This document shows positions 51,226-59,126 of a DNA stretch of 64,000 nt, one piece after another. Positions within the stretch are counted from its first letter, which is position 1. Every line of letters begins with the position of its first letter. The stretch spans positions 175,483 to 239,482 of the forward strand of contig NZ_JACSNX010000002.1 of assembly GCF_016902445.1 (NCBI RefSeq), in the 5' to 3' direction. The notes under the pieces were generated by a model, which worked only from the letters and a program-made list of their open reading frames with translations, made no database searches and was not told where the DNA came from. Origin of the DNA: Oscillibacter valericigenes. Lineage in GTDB: Bacteria; Bacillota; Clostridia; Oscillospirales; Oscillospiraceae. A program made the position numbers and the translations under genes.

Positions 51226-52161
51226 TCAGCCCTTCGGCAGATGGGACTCCAGCCAGCGGCACACGTCGGCGCAGACCGTCTCCCCGCACGCCTCGTTCAG
51301 GATCTCGTGCCGCGCCCCGGGGTACAGCTTCATCTCCACGTCCCGGACGCCGGCACGACGGAAGCTGCGGTACGCCCGGCGGACGCCCTTCCCCATGTCC
51401 CCCACCGGGTCGTCCTGCCCGGAGAGGAACAGGACGGGGGTGTTCCGGTTCATCCGCTTCAGGTTCTCCCGCTTTTCGATATAGGCGATGCCCCCCAGCA
51501 TCTCCCGGAAGAGCCCGATGGTGGGGTCCCCGCCGCAGAGGGGGTCCGCCAGGTAATCGTCCACGTTCTCCGTGCGGACGGAGAGCCAGTCGTAGGCGGT
51601 GCGGTTGGGGGCGAACTTCCGGTTGTAGGCCTCGAAGGCCAGCCTGTTCACCAGGGGGCTGGGGCGGGCGTCCCCCACCTTCCGGACCTCTTTGGCGGCC
51701 AGGGCCCGGGCCGCCGCCACCACCGCCGGGGGCATCTGGCCGGTGCCCATGAGAATGGCCCCCGCCACGGTGCCGGGATAGCGGATCAGGTACGTCCGGG
51801 CCAGGAAGGAGCCCATGGAGTGGCCCAGCAGGAACACCGGCAGGCCGGGATACCGCCGCCCCGCCAGCTCCCGCCGGGCGTACAGGTCCTGCACCACCCA
51901 GCTCCAGCTGCCCTTCGGCCCGAAGTACAGCCGGGGCGCCCCCGCCGCCACGGAGGTGCCGTGGCCCAGGTGGTCGTGGCCCGCCACGGCAAAGCCCCGC
52001 TCCGTCAGGTACGATGCCAGGGGCCCGTAGCGCAGAATGTGCTCCGACACCCCGTGGGAGATCAGCAGCACCCCCCGGGGCGCCGTCTCCGGCACCCAGT
52101 CCACCGCGTGGATGCCGGTCTTTCCGTCCGCGGAGGGAAAGACAAATTCGTTTTGTACCAT
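51226..52161 (-). CDS. alpha/beta hydrolase, monoacylglycerol lipase-like
   Basis: A 311-residue lipase-fold protein. ISHGVSEHILRYGPLASYL near 34, GHDHLGHGTS near 61 and the nucleophile elbow FLLGHSMGSFLAR near 110 match lysophospholipases and monoacylglycerol lipases. Late FLSGQDDPVGDMGKGV and PGARHEILNE supply the catalytic Asp and His. No signal peptide. A cytosolic role in glycerolipid turnover would fit the divergent glycerol kinase gene. ATG 52161, site AGGAAGG. Confidence 0.9.
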   Translation of the reverse strand: MVQNEFVFPSADGKTGIHAVDWVPETAPRGVLLISHGVSEHILRYGPLASYLTERGFAVAGHDHLGHGTSVAAGAPRLYFGPKGSWSWVVQDLYARRELAGRRYPGLPVFLLGHSMGSFLARTYLIRYPGTVAGAILMGTGQMPPAVVAAARALAAKEVRKVGDARPSPLVNRLAFEAYNRKFAPNRTAYDWLSVRTENVDDYLADPLCGGDPTIGLFREMLGGIAYIEKRENLKRMNRNTPVLFLSGQDDPVGDMGKGVRRAYRSFRRAGVRDVEMKLYPGARHEILNEACGETVCADVCRWLESHLPKG

Positions 52162-52183
52162 GGAAAAACCTTCCTCTCTGTGC

Positions 52184-52189
52184 TATACT
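52184..52189 (+). promoter_or_regulatory. extended -10 box upstream of glpK
   Basis: TGCTATACT with no good -35 box, 83 bases before glpK, in the 111-base divergent gap. Confidence 0.35.
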
Positions 52190-52272
52190 GTTTGCCATCG
52201 GGCATAGGATGCCTGCTTTACGGCTTGATGATACCACACGTCCGCCCCAAATGCCAGAGGAGGTCATGATCG

Positions 52273-53784
52273 ATGCGTCCATACGTCGTCGCCCTGGACC
52301 AGGGCACCACCAGTTCCCGGGCCATCCTGTTCAACCAGGCGGGGGAGATCGTCTCCCGGGCCCAGCACCCCTTCCGCCAGATCTACCCCCAGCCCGGCTG
52401 GGTGGAGCACGACCCGCTGGACATCTGGGCCACGGAGAAGCGGGCCCTGGCGGAGGCCGTGGGCGCCGCCCACATCGACCCCAAGCAGATCGCCGCCATC
52501 GGCATCACCAACCAGCGGGAGACCACCATCCTCTGGGACCGGGCCACCGGGCAGCCGGTCCACAACGCCATCGTCTGGCAGTGCCGCCGCACCGCCCCCA
52601 TCTGCGACGAACTGAAGGAGCAGGGCCTGGGGCCATTGGTCACGGAGCGGACGGGCCTGCTCATCGACGCCTACTTCTCCGGCACCAAGATCCGGTGGCT
52701 GCTGGACCACGTCCCCGGTGCCCGGCAGCGGGCGGAGCGGGGGGAGCTGTGCGCCGGCACGGTGGACAGCTGGCTCATCTGGAACCTCACCGGCGGGGCG
52801 GCCCACGTGACGGACTACTCCAACGCCTCCCGGACCATGCTGTTCAACATCCATGACCTCCGGTGGGACGCCGACCTGTGCGCCGCCCTGGACATCCCGG
52901 TGTCCCTGCTGCCGGAGCCCCTGCCCAGCTGCCATCTCTACGGCCGTGTGGCCCCCGGCATCCCGGGGCTGGAGGATCTGGCGGGCATCCCCATCTGCGG
53001 CAGCGCCGGGGACCAGCCGGCGGCCTTGTTCGGCCAGGCCTGCTTCGCCCCGGGCCAGGCCAAGAACACCTACGGCACCGGCTGCTTCACGTTGATGAAC
53101 GTGGGCGGCGCGCCGGTGGCCTCCCGGTCGGGGCTGGTGACCTCCGTGGCCTGGTCCCTGAACGGCCGGACCACCTACGCCCTGGAGGGCAGCGTGTTCA
53201 ACGCCGGCAGCACCATCCAGTGGCTGCGGGACGAGCTGGGGCTCATCTCCTCCGCCCCGGAGTGCGACCGCCTGGCGGAGAGCGTGCCGGACAGCGGCGG
53301 CGTCTATGTGGTGCCCGCCTTCACCGGTCTGGGCGCCCCCTACTGGGACATGTACGCCCGGGGCACCATCGTGGGCCTGACCCGGGGCACCACCCGGGCC
53401 CACATCGCCCGGGCGGTGCTGGACGCCATCGCCCTGCAGGTGGCGGACCTGGTGCGGGCCATGAACGATGACGCCCCCTGCCCCATCACCACATTGCGGG
53501 TGGACGGCGGCGCCTCGGTCAGCGACATCATGATGCAGACCCAGGCAGACCTGCTGCGCCTTCCCGTGGACCGGCCCGCCCAGGTGGAGACCACCGCCTT
53601 CGGCGCCGCGGCTCTGGCGGGCCTTGCCGCCGGGGTCTGGACGGATCTGGACGAGGTGGCGGGCCTGCGCCGCAGCCAGCACGTGTTCCTCCCCCAGCGG
53701 CCGGAGGGCGACTGCGAAGCCCAGTACCGCCAGTGGCGGCGGGCGGTGGACCGGAGCCTGCGGTGGATTGAAAACGATGTGTAA
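52273..53784 (+). CDS. glpK: glycerol kinase
   Basis: A 503-residue FGGY-family kinase that makes glycerol-3-phosphate. [14 protein letters not shown] at 7-20 is the phosphate-1 loop. GWVEHDP near 48, [14 protein letters not shown] near 77 and the glycerol-site Arg and Glu follow. [10 protein letters not shown] near 271 and the C-terminal [20 protein letters not shown] and [14 protein letters not shown] are standard. Length normal. A glycerol facilitator or GlpD is not adjacent. Ribosome site AGAGGAGG. Confidence 0.97.
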   Translation: MRPYVVALDQGTTSSRAILFNQAGEIVSRAQHPFRQIYPQPGWVEHDPLDIWATEKRALAEAVGAAHIDPKQIAAIGITNQRETTILWDRATGQPVHNAIVWQCRRTAPICDELKEQGLGPLVTERTGLLIDAYFSGTKIRWLLDHVPGARQRAERGELCAGTVDSWLIWNLTGGAAHVTDYSNASRTMLFNIHDLRWDADLCAALDIPVSLLPEPLPSCHLYGRVAPGIPGLEDLAGIPICGSAGDQPAALFGQACFAPGQAKNTYGTGCFTLMNVGGAPVASRSGLVTSVAWSLNGRTTYALEGSVFNAGSTIQWLRDELGLISSAPECDRLAESVPDSGGVYVVPAFTGLGAPYWDMYARGTIVGLTRGTTRAHIARAVLDAIALQVADLVRAMNDDAPCPITTLRVDGGASVSDIMMQTQADLLRLPVDRPAQVETTAFGAAALAGLAAGVWTDLDEVAGLRRSQHVFLPQRPEGDCEAQYRQWRRAVDRSLRWIENDV

Positions 53785-53800
53785 ACAAATCCGGAATCAG

Positions 53801-53829
53801 TTGCGTTCCCGCGGAAAGTGCGCTATACT
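53801..53829 (+). promoter_or_regulatory. promoter of the zinc-ribbon gene
   Basis: TTGCGT (53801-53806), 17 bases ending CGC, TATACT (53824-53829). Confidence 0.65.
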
Positions 53830-53909
53830 GAAGCCAAGTTGGGGACGTGAAATGGAAATGAAAAGACCAGCGGGGCAGGACGCCCGCAGATGAAAGGAGT
53901 TTATTCGAT

Positions 53910-54326
53910 ATGGCTTTTTTTGAGGATCTGACCAAAAAGACAAAGGATCTGGCCTATGTGGCCGCCGACAAGGCCAAGGACGTGGCCGCCGTTGCGGCGG
54001 ACAAGGCCAAGGACGCCGCCGAGCTGACCCGCATCTCCATGGCCATCGCCGGCGAGCAGCGGGAGATCGACAAGAACTACCGCACCATCGGCGAGTGGTT
54101 CGTCAGCGAGTACGAGGGGGAGATCCCCGACGCGGTCCGGGACCTGGTGGAGGCCGTGAACGCCTCCAAGGCCAAGATCGCCGAGCTGGAGGCCAGCAAG
54201 CCCCGCAAGGACGACGCCGAGCCTGAGGCGGCCGCTGACGCCCCCGCCCAGAAGATCTGCCCCATCTGCGGCGCTGCCTCCGACAGCAAGTTCTGCCCCC
54301 AGTGCGGCGCCCCCATGGGTGACTGA
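53910..54326 (+). CDS. coiled-coil protein with C-terminal zinc ribbon
   Basis: A 138-residue soluble protein. Helical repeats VAADKAKDVAAVAADKAKDA (about 17-36) and a coiled coil to about 95 are followed by an Ala/Glu-rich linker and a zinc ribbon ICPICGAASDSKFCPQCG (near 116-133, CxxC-x9-CxxC). Such proteins are frequent in Oscillospiraceae, with unknown role. ATG 53910 is preceded by AAAGGAG at good distance. Single gene between promoter and terminator. Confidence 0.8.
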   Translation: MAFFEDLTKKTKDLAYVAADKAKDVAAVAADKAKDAAELTRISMAIAGEQREIDKNYRTIGEWFVSEYEGEIPDAVRDLVEAVNASKAKIAELEASKPRKDDAEPEAAADAPAQKICPICGAASDSKFCPQCGAPMGD

Positions 54327-54346
54327 GTTTTCCCCAAGCAGCAGAC

Positions 54347-54380
54347 AAGCCCGCCGGCTGAAAAGCCGGCGGGCTTCTTT
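54347..54380 (+). terminator. terminator of the zinc-ribbon gene
   Basis: A 13-bp stem AAGCCCGCCGGCT with GAAA loop, followed by CTTTTCGC. Confidence 0.88.
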
Positions 54381-54388
54381 TCGCTTGC

Positions 54389-54874
54389 TCAGAAGGTAAG
54401 CCGCATGTCGTACCACACCACGCCGCCGTGGGTGGACTGGGAGACCCCCTCGTTCACAAAGCCGAATCTTTCGTAGTAGTGGACCAGCTTGTCCTTGCAG
54501 GTGAGGACGCAGCCCTTCCGCCCCTGAGCTTTGGCGTCGGCGATGACCCGCTCCAGCACCTGCCCGGCACAGCCGTGGCGGCGGTAGGCCGGCAGGGTGT
54601 TGACACCGAAGATCATCTGCCAGGCGCCGTCTTCGTTGTGGAGGGCGGCGTTTTCGTACATCTCGTCCCGGAGCTTGGGCTCGTCGGTGACCATGCCGTC
54701 CACAAAGCTCACCACCGTGCCGTCGTCCTCCTCCAGCAGCCAGAAGTGGCCTGCGTAGTGGGCCAGCCGGTCAGCGATCTCCGCCGCCGTGGCGGCCTCC
54801 GCCGGCGGGAAGCAGGCGGCCTCCACCGCCGCCAGGGCGGCCGCGTCCGCCGGTGTGGCGGTCCGAATGTGCAT
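54389..54874 (-). CDS. GNAT-family acetyltransferase
   Basis: A 161-residue protein with the acetyl-CoA loop in TLPAYRRHGCAGQVLERVIADAK near 100-122 and the closing strand YYERFGFVNEGVSQSTHGG, a variant of the GNAT end motif. The target is unknown. ATG 54874 follows the regulator stop by 14 bases with AAGGGGG in between, so the two form an operon, which suggests that the cupin-type regulator and this enzyme act on the same small molecule. Confidence 0.87.
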   Translation of the reverse strand: MHIRTATPADAAALAAVEAACFPPAEAATAAEIADRLAHYAGHFWLLEEDDGTVVSFVDGMVTDEPKLRDEMYENAALHNEDGAWQMIFGVNTLPAYRRHGCAGQVLERVIADAKAQGRKGCVLTCKDKLVHYYERFGFVNEGVSQSTHGGVVWYDMRLTF

Positions 54875-54888
54875 AAAACAGTTCCCCC

Positions 54889-55443
54889 TTATTTCAGATA
54901 GCGGTACGTCAGCAGCAGCCGGGCCGTGGTGTTGAACTGGTTTTCCAGCCAGAAGGGCTGGTCCGCCGCAAACCGCAGGGCGTCCCGCTCCAGCAGCTGG
55001 AAGTCCTGCCCCTCCGCATGGAGCAGCACCGTGCCGGAGATGCTGGTGGCCAGGCACACGCAGCCGGGCACCATGGGCTCCGGCTCGTACCGGGCGCTGA
55101 TGTACAGGTCCAGGAAGAACGTCTCCTGCCGCAGCACGTCGTCATAGGGCAGGGAGGGCCGCAGCAGCGCCTTGCCCCCGTCCAGCCGGGCGGGCTTGTT
55201 GTCCAGCTCCCGCAGGAGCAGCAGCGGCTCGAAGTCGTCGTTCTCCAGCAGCACCTCCGCCGGGACCTTCAGCGCCCCGGCCAGCTTGCCCAGGATGGCC
55301 ACGGAGGGGTTGGCCTCCCCCCGCTCGATCTGGCCCAGCATGCTGCGGGACACGCCGGCCTCCGCCGCCAGCCGCTCCATGCTGCGCTTCTTGCTCTTGC
55401 GGATGCGCTTGATGTTCTCTCCCACCGCCCGGGTCAGCTCCAT
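54889..55443 (-). CDS. XRE regulator with cupin domain, second copy
   Basis: A 184-residue protein. Helix-turn-helix IKRIRKSKKRSMERLAAEAGV and RSMLGQIERGEANPSVAIL (about 10-60), then a cupin barrel (about 105-184) with GTVLLHAEGQDFQLLERDALRF. It resembles the regulator at 40723 in plan but not closely in sequence. First gene of a two-gene operon with the GNAT enzyme. ATG 55443, site AGAGGA. Confidence 0.87.
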   Translation of the reverse strand: MELTRAVGENIKRIRKSKKRSMERLAAEAGVSRSMLGQIERGEANPSVAILGKLAGALKVPAEVLLENDDFEPLLLLRELDNKPARLDGGKALLRPSLPYDDVLRQETFFLDLYISARYEPEPMVPGCVCLATSISGTVLLHAEGQDFQLLERDALRFAADQPFWLENQFNTTARLLLTYRYLK

Positions 55444-55498
55444 GGCGTTCCGTCCTCTCACGGCCCAAAAGGCCAGGATATTGTCTGTTAGCTTTTAT

Positions 55499-55527
55499 AT
55501 AGTACGCAATCTGTCGTTTTTTGTCAA
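55499..55527 (-). promoter_or_regulatory. promoter of the cupin regulator-GNAT operon
   Basis: TTGACA (55527-55522), 17 bases, TACTAT (55504-55499) on the minus strand. Confidence 0.7.
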
Positions 55528-55579
55528 GAGGAAAGCGGGGCGGCCAACGCCGTCCCGCCGGACAAGTTTGGAAAAATGC

Positions 55580-55608
55580 TTGCAAGCCATGCCCAATCGT
55601 GATATCAT
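55580..55608 (+). promoter_or_regulatory. plus-strand promoter of the 35-codon frame
   Basis: TTGCAA (55580-55585), 17 bases, TATCAT (55603-55608). It faces the minus-strand promoter at 55717-55745. Confidence 0.6.
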
Positions 55609-55612
55609 CGAC

Positions 55613-55711
55613 ATGAAAAACAAAAATGCGGCAGTTTCCAGGTGCGCCAACACCTGGAAACCTATGCAGGTGGTAGCGCACCTACACAACGGCCATCCGG
55701 CCGCACCGCAT
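55613..55711 (-). ncRNA. predicted cloverleaf antisense small RNA
   Basis: On the minus strand the RNA would start near 55711, the 5' end of a 6-bp closing helix (ATGCGG with CCGCAT). Inside are three arms: CGGCC-4-GGCCG, AGGTG-6-CACCT and TTTCCAGGTG-6-CACCTGGAAA. Straight after the closing helix comes TTTTGTTTTT, a release signal. Promoter TTTACA-17-TATCAT sits at the right place. No family recognised. Confidence 0.55.
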
Positions 55712-55720
55712 GAATTATGA
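55613..55720 (+). CDS. short reading frame, 35 residues, possible leader peptide
   Basis: ATG 55613 begins five bases after the -10 box, so the message would be leaderless or nearly so. The peptide (MKNKNAAVSRCANTWKPMQV and so on, ending PAAPHEL) is basic and not hydrophobic, so it does not look like a type I toxin. Its DNA forms three hairpins inside a closing stem, and the opposite strand encodes a predicted antisense RNA covering nearly the whole frame. A terminator at 55801-55840 lies before the next gene, so it could be an attenuator leader. Coding status is unproven. Confidence 0.4.
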   Translation: MKNKNAAVSRCANTWKPMQVVAHLHNGHPAAPHEL

Positions 55721-55745
55721 TACGACAATCCGGCCTTTTTGTAAA
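55717..55745 (-). promoter_or_regulatory. minus-strand promoter of the antisense RNA
   Basis: TTTACA (55745-55740), 17 bases, TATCAT (55722-55717) on the minus strand. The predicted start coincides with the closing helix of the RNA. Confidence 0.55.
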
Positions 55746-55800
55746 GGGCGGCTTTTGTCGTTGTTGGTTCATGCCTGTGTTGCATAAGAAGTCTCTTCTT

Positions 55801-55840
55801 ACGCCGTGTAGGGGTAACCCTGCGCGGCGTTTTTGTTTTT
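55801..55840 (+). terminator. strong terminator before the small membrane protein gene
   Basis: A 13-bp stem (55801-55813 with 55818-55830) and GTAA loop followed by TTTTGTTTTT. It would end the short plus-strand transcript or act as an attenuator. A second GC hairpin (CCGGGGGC-GCCA-GCCCCCGG) follows at 55851-55870 without T-run. Confidence 0.82.
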
Positions 55841-55955
55841 CGCCCGCCGCCCGGGGGCGCCAGCCCCCGGGGCCGGTGTGGTGAAACACCTGTCAGGAAG
55901 GAGGACTCCTCAGCAATTACGCAGTATCTTTCATATAAAAGGAGAGAGTAAACCA

Positions 55956-56330
55956 ATGAAAACAGCAAAACTTGTCACCGGCATCCTGTGCATGGTCTTC
56001 ACATTCTTGGTCCTGTTTCAGTCCTGTGCCGCGGGAATTTCCAATACGCTGGGAGAGACCGGAGAGAGCAGCGGCTTCGCCGGCTTGATGCTGGCGCTTT
56101 TGATGCTTGCCGGCGGCATCGTTGAAGTCGTCACCAGAAAAGCCTCCGGAAAAGGGGGTTCGATCGCCGCCGTCATTCTCTTTTTCCTGGCAGCGCTCAT
56201 CGGCTTCCCCAATGCGGGTTCCTTTTCCGATCTGAAAATATGGTCCGCCTGGTGTCTGATCCTTGGGATTCTGAATCTGATCTCACTTTTCGTGAAAGAG
56301 AAAGATAACGGCGGAACTGATCCCTCCTAA
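55956..56330 (+). CDS. small four-helix membrane protein, unknown function
   Basis: A 124-residue protein with four predicted helices (about 4-28, 43-63, 71-89, 97-117) and a short charged tail KEKDNGGTDPS. No family recognised. Base and codon use is visibly poorer in GC than all its neighbours, suggesting recent arrival. ATG 55956 has AAAGGAGAG. It follows the short antisense-covered region and precedes a strong terminator. Confidence 0.7.
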   Translation: MKTAKLVTGILCMVFTFLVLFQSCAAGISNTLGETGESSGFAGLMLALLMLAGGIVEVVTRKASGKGGSIAAVILFFLAALIGFPNAGSFSDLKIWSAWCLILGILNLISLFVKEKDNGGTDPS

Positions 56331-56336
56331 GAGAAC

Positions 56337-56379
56337 AGGAAGCGGCTATCTGTAAGATACAGATAGCCGCTTCCTTGTT
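56337..56379. terminator. terminator between the small membrane gene and cysS
   Basis: An 18-bp perfect stem AGGAAGCGGCTATCTGTA with AGA loop, followed by TGTTTT. Confidence 0.88.
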
Positions 56380-57828
56380 TTACACTCTCTTCCAGCTGGC
56401 GCCGCCCTTGGTGTCGATGATCTCGATGCCCTGGGCCTTCAATTCGTCCCGGATCCGGTCCGCCTCGGCGAAGTTCTTGGCCTTCTTGGCCTCGTACCGC
56501 TGCATGACCAGCGCGTCGATGGCCGGGTCGCCCTCGCCGGTGACGGTGTAGCCGCCCTCGGCGGTGGTGGTCTTGGCCTGGGCCGCCTCGGCCCGCTTGG
56601 CCGCCGCCTTCTCCAGCAGGCCCAGGGACAGCACGCTGTCAAAGTCCCCGATGAGGGCCAGCTTGGTGGCGTCGTTGGTCTTGGCCTTCAGCACGTCGAA
56701 CAGGGCCGTCACGCCCATGGAGGTGTTCAGGTCGTTGCCCATCTGCTGGCCGAACTTCTCCCGGTAGGGCTTCATGGCGGCCTCATCCACCGCCCCGTCC
56801 TCCGGGTCCAGGGCCGCGATGCGGCCGATCAGCTTGGTGTAGGCCGCCGCCGCGTTGTCCAGGTTCTCCCAGGTGAAGACCAGCGCCTTGCGGTAGTGGC
56901 TCTGGAGGCAGAAGTACCGGTAGGCCAGGGGGTCGTAGCCCTTCTGCTCCAGCAGGGAGACCGTCAGGAACTCGCCCTTGGACTTGCTCATCTTGCCGTC
57001 GCTGGTGTTCAGGTGGTGGACATGGAACCACTGGGGGCACCAGGGGTGGCCCAGGTAGCTCTCGCTCTGTGCGATCTCGTTGGTGTGGTGGGGGAAGGCG
57101 TTGTCGATGCCGCCGCAGTGGAGGTCCAGGTACTCCCCGTTGTACTTCATGGAGATGCCGGAGCACTCGATGTGCCAGCCGGGATAGCCCACGCCCCAGG
57201 GGGAGTCCCACTTCAGGGCCTGATCCTCGAATTTGGATTTGGTGAACCAGAGGACGAAGTCGTTCTTGTTGCGCTTGTTGGTGTCCTCCTCCACGCCCTC
57301 CCGGACGCCCACGGCCAGGTCCTCCTCGTCGTGGTCGTTGAAGACGTAGTACCGCTCCAGCCTGCTGGTGTCGAAGTACACGTTGCCGCCGGCGAAGTAG
57401 GCGTAGCCGGTGTCCATCAGCTTGGAGACGATCTTGATATACTCGTCGATGCAGCCGGTGGCGGGCTGGACCACGTCGGGGGTCTTGATGTTCAGCTTTT
57501 TGCAGTCGTCAAAGAAGGCGTCGGTGTAGAACTTGGCAATCTCCAGCACAGTCTTGTGCTCCCGCTTGGCGCCCTTCACCATCTTGTCCTCGCCCTCGTC
57601 GGCGTCGGAGGTGAGATGGCCCACGTCGGTGATGTTCATCACCCGGTGGACGTCGTACCCCGCCCAGCGGAGGTACTTCTCCAGCACGTCCTCCATGATA
57701 TAGCTGCGCAGGTTGCCGATGTGGGCGTAGTGATACACCGTGGGGCCGCAGGTGTACATCTCCACGTGGCCGGGGGTGTGGGTCTTGAATTCCTCTTTTT
57801 TGTGTGTCGCCGAATTGTACAGATACAT
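56380..57828 (-). CDS. cysS: cysteinyl-tRNA synthetase
   Basis: A 482-residue class I synthetase that charges tRNA-Cys. CGPTVYHYAHIGNLRSY at 27-43 contains the HIGH-type motif and the first zinc Cys. WHIECSGIS near 210 and HHTNEIAQSE near 238 hold further zinc ligands, and KMSKSKGE near 268 is the KMSKS loop. Length normal. ATG 57828 lies one base after the cysE stop and has AAAGGA. Part of the T-box-controlled cysE-cysS operon. Confidence 0.97.
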   Translation of the reverse strand: MYLYNSATHKKEEFKTHTPGHVEMYTCGPTVYHYAHIGNLRSYIMEDVLEKYLRWAGYDVHRVMNITDVGHLTSDADEGEDKMVKGAKREHKTVLEIAKFYTDAFFDDCKKLNIKTPDVVQPATGCIDEYIKIVSKLMDTGYAYFAGGNVYFDTSRLERYYVFNDHDEEDLAVGVREGVEEDTNKRNKNDFVLWFTKSKFEDQALKWDSPWGVGYPGWHIECSGISMKYNGEYLDLHCGGIDNAFPHHTNEIAQSESYLGHPWCPQWFHVHHLNTSDGKMSKSKGEFLTVSLLEQKGYDPLAYRYFCLQSHYRKALVFTWENLDNAAAAYTKLIGRIAALDPEDGAVDEAAMKPYREKFGQQMGNDLNTSMGVTALFDVLKAKTNDATKLALIGDFDSVLSLGLLEKAAAKRAEAAQAKTTTAEGGYTVTGEGDPAIDALVMQRYEAKKAKNFAEADRIRDELKAQGIEIIDTKGGASWKRV

Positions 57829-57829
57829 T

Positions 57830-58498
57830 TCAGGCAGTCCTTTCTGTTCGATGATTCGTTTCACGCAGCTGGCGCTCCAGCGCCTCCAGCCGGCGGCTCA
57901 GGGCGTCGATCTCCTCCAGCAGGGGGTCCGCCACGTGGATCTGGTCCACGTCGTCGGCGTAGTACACCGGCCGGCCGGACATCCGGGCGATCCGGGCGGG
58001 CACGCCCACGGCGGTGCTGTTGGCCGGCACCGCCCGCAGCACCACGGCGCCCGCCGCGATCCGGGCGTTGTCCCCCACGGTGAGGGGTCCCAGCACCTTG
58101 GCCCCTGACCCCACCATCACATTGTTCCCCAGGGTGGGGTGGCGCTTGCCCTGGTCCTTCCCCGTGCCCCCCAGGGTCACCCCCTGGTAGAGCAGGCAGT
58201 CGTCCCCGATCTCCGCCGTCTCGCCGATGACGATGCCGGAGCCGTGGTCGATCACCAGCCGGCGGCCGATCTGCGCACCGGGGTGGATCTCGATGCCGGT
58301 CCAGAACCGGCTCCACTGGGAGACGCACCGGGCCAGGAAGAACCGCCGGTGCCGGTACAGCCAGTTGGCCGCCCGGTGGTACAGCACGGCGTGGACGCCG
58401 GGGTACAGGAGAAAGATCTCCAGCTTGCTGCGGGCCGCGGGGTCGCGGCGCTGGTAGGCGGCCAGCAGGCCGCCCAGTCGGGTCACTCGTTTTGCCAT
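57830..58498 (-). CDS. cysE: serine O-acetyltransferase
   Basis: A 222-residue enzyme that acetylates serine for cysteine synthesis. The helical N-terminal part is followed by the left-handed beta-helix: IEIHPGAQIGRRLVIDHGSGIVIGETAEIGDDC near 85-117 holds the catalytic Asp-His, then LGGTGKDQGKRHPTLGNNV, a CysE signature. The start ATG 58498 has AAGGAG. Control by a T-box leader ties supply to cysteine-tRNA charging together with cysS. Confidence 0.96.
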   Translation of the reverse strand: MAKRVTRLGGLLAAYQRRDPAARSKLEIFLLYPGVHAVLYHRAANWLYRHRRFFLARCVSQWSRFWTGIEIHPGAQIGRRLVIDHGSGIVIGETAEIGDDCLLYQGVTLGGTGKDQGKRHPTLGNNVMVGSGAKVLGPLTVGDNARIAAGAVVLRAVPANSTAVGVPARIARMSGRPVYYADDVDQIHVADPLLEEIDALSRRLEALERQLRETNHRTERTA

Positions 58499-58532
58499 AT
58501 CCAATGACTCCTTGTGCGGCGCGGGAGGCAAT

Positions 58533-58765
58533 GAAAAGCGCCCCCCGTACCAAAAGTACGAGAGGCGACGAATCGCGGTTCCACTCTCTTTTATCACTCA
58601 AGGAGGCCCGTTGACGCTGGCCAGGCGGAGGGCTTCTGCATCCCCCGCGCTCCCGGGCGCACGTTCACAGCCCCCGCCGTAGGCGCGCTTGCAGCCGGTG
58701 ACGCGCCCTCTCTGTCCTTTGGATGTGCTGTTACTCTTCCCGATCAACACGCTATTGACTTACGC
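58533..58765 (-). promoter_or_regulatory. T-box riboswitch upstream of cysE-cysS
   Basis: The minus strand carries GATCGGGAAGAGTA near the 5' end, AGAGAG further on, and the T-box core AGTGGAACCGCG (58585-58574). A terminator hairpin (58566-58539) ends in CTTTTC. A TGC at 58661-58659 in the stem I region, flanked by GAACG, is a candidate cysteine specifier codon. Uncharged tRNA-Cys would open the antiterminator. Confidence 0.9.
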
Positions 58766-58770
58766 TTTGT

Positions 58771-58799
58771 ATCTTAGCAGGATTTGGGAGTGGTGTCAA
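58771..58799 (-). promoter_or_regulatory. promoter of the T-box-cysE-cysS unit
   Basis: TTGACA (58799-58794), 17 bases ending TGC, TAAGAT (58776-58771) on the minus strand, a strong extended promoter. Confidence 0.85.
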
Positions 58800-58859
58800 G
58801 ATGGAACTTTCCGCCGCCGTGCCGGAAAAATCTGAACGGACGCTGAACGGCCCGCCGTC

Positions 58860-58888
58860 TTGACAGCGGCGCCCTCCATCCGTATGAT
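58860..58888 (+). promoter_or_regulatory. promoter of the CNNM-type transporter gene
   Basis: TTGACA (58860-58865), 17 bases, TATGAT (58883-58888), 240 bases before the start codon, so a long leader is made. Confidence 0.75.
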
Positions 58889-58894
58889 TAGTAT

Positions 58895-59031
58895 ACGCAG
58901 AATCCGCAGAAAGGACCCTCATCCGTTTTTATGGACGAATCTGACAGCGGCGACGGAAACCGCCACAACTGGATCCAGACAGCGTACAGACATGGTCTGC
59001 CGCCCCGCCGGGCGGGAGGCTGTGTCTTTTT
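58895..59031 (+). promoter_or_regulatory. orphan attenuator or riboswitch candidate
   Basis: The leader opens with TACGC and, near 58982, has the complementary GCGTA, which could close a structured domain holding the hairpin GCGG-9-CCGC. It is followed by an intrinsic terminator: a 17-bp stem with one mismatch and some GU pairs (58989-59005 with 59010-59026) and TTTTT. No known riboswitch consensus recognised. Beyond it, to 59126, there is only a further GC hairpin and a T-rich stretch. Confidence 0.55.
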
Positions 59032-59126
59032 GCGCGCCTGGGGCCGTCCGGGGCGGCTTCGGCCCGCCGCGCGCCCCTGATCTTCGGCTTTTCTGATCTT
59101 CAATTTTTCTAAAGGAGAGAACACCC

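Noticed and set aside
55613..55711. tRNA or tRNA-like gene because of the cloverleaf shape
   Set aside because: Arm sizes, loops and lack of T-loop and CCA-type end do not fit tRNA.
55495..55968. 157-codon minus-strand frame across the antisense-RNA region
   Set aside because: Runs through two terminators and three promoters. No ribosome site at its start and no recognisable motif.
58860..59096. 78-codon plus-strand frame in the leader of the CNNM-type gene
   Set aside because: Starts before the transcription start, has no ribosome site and overlaps the terminator. Composition is not protein-like.
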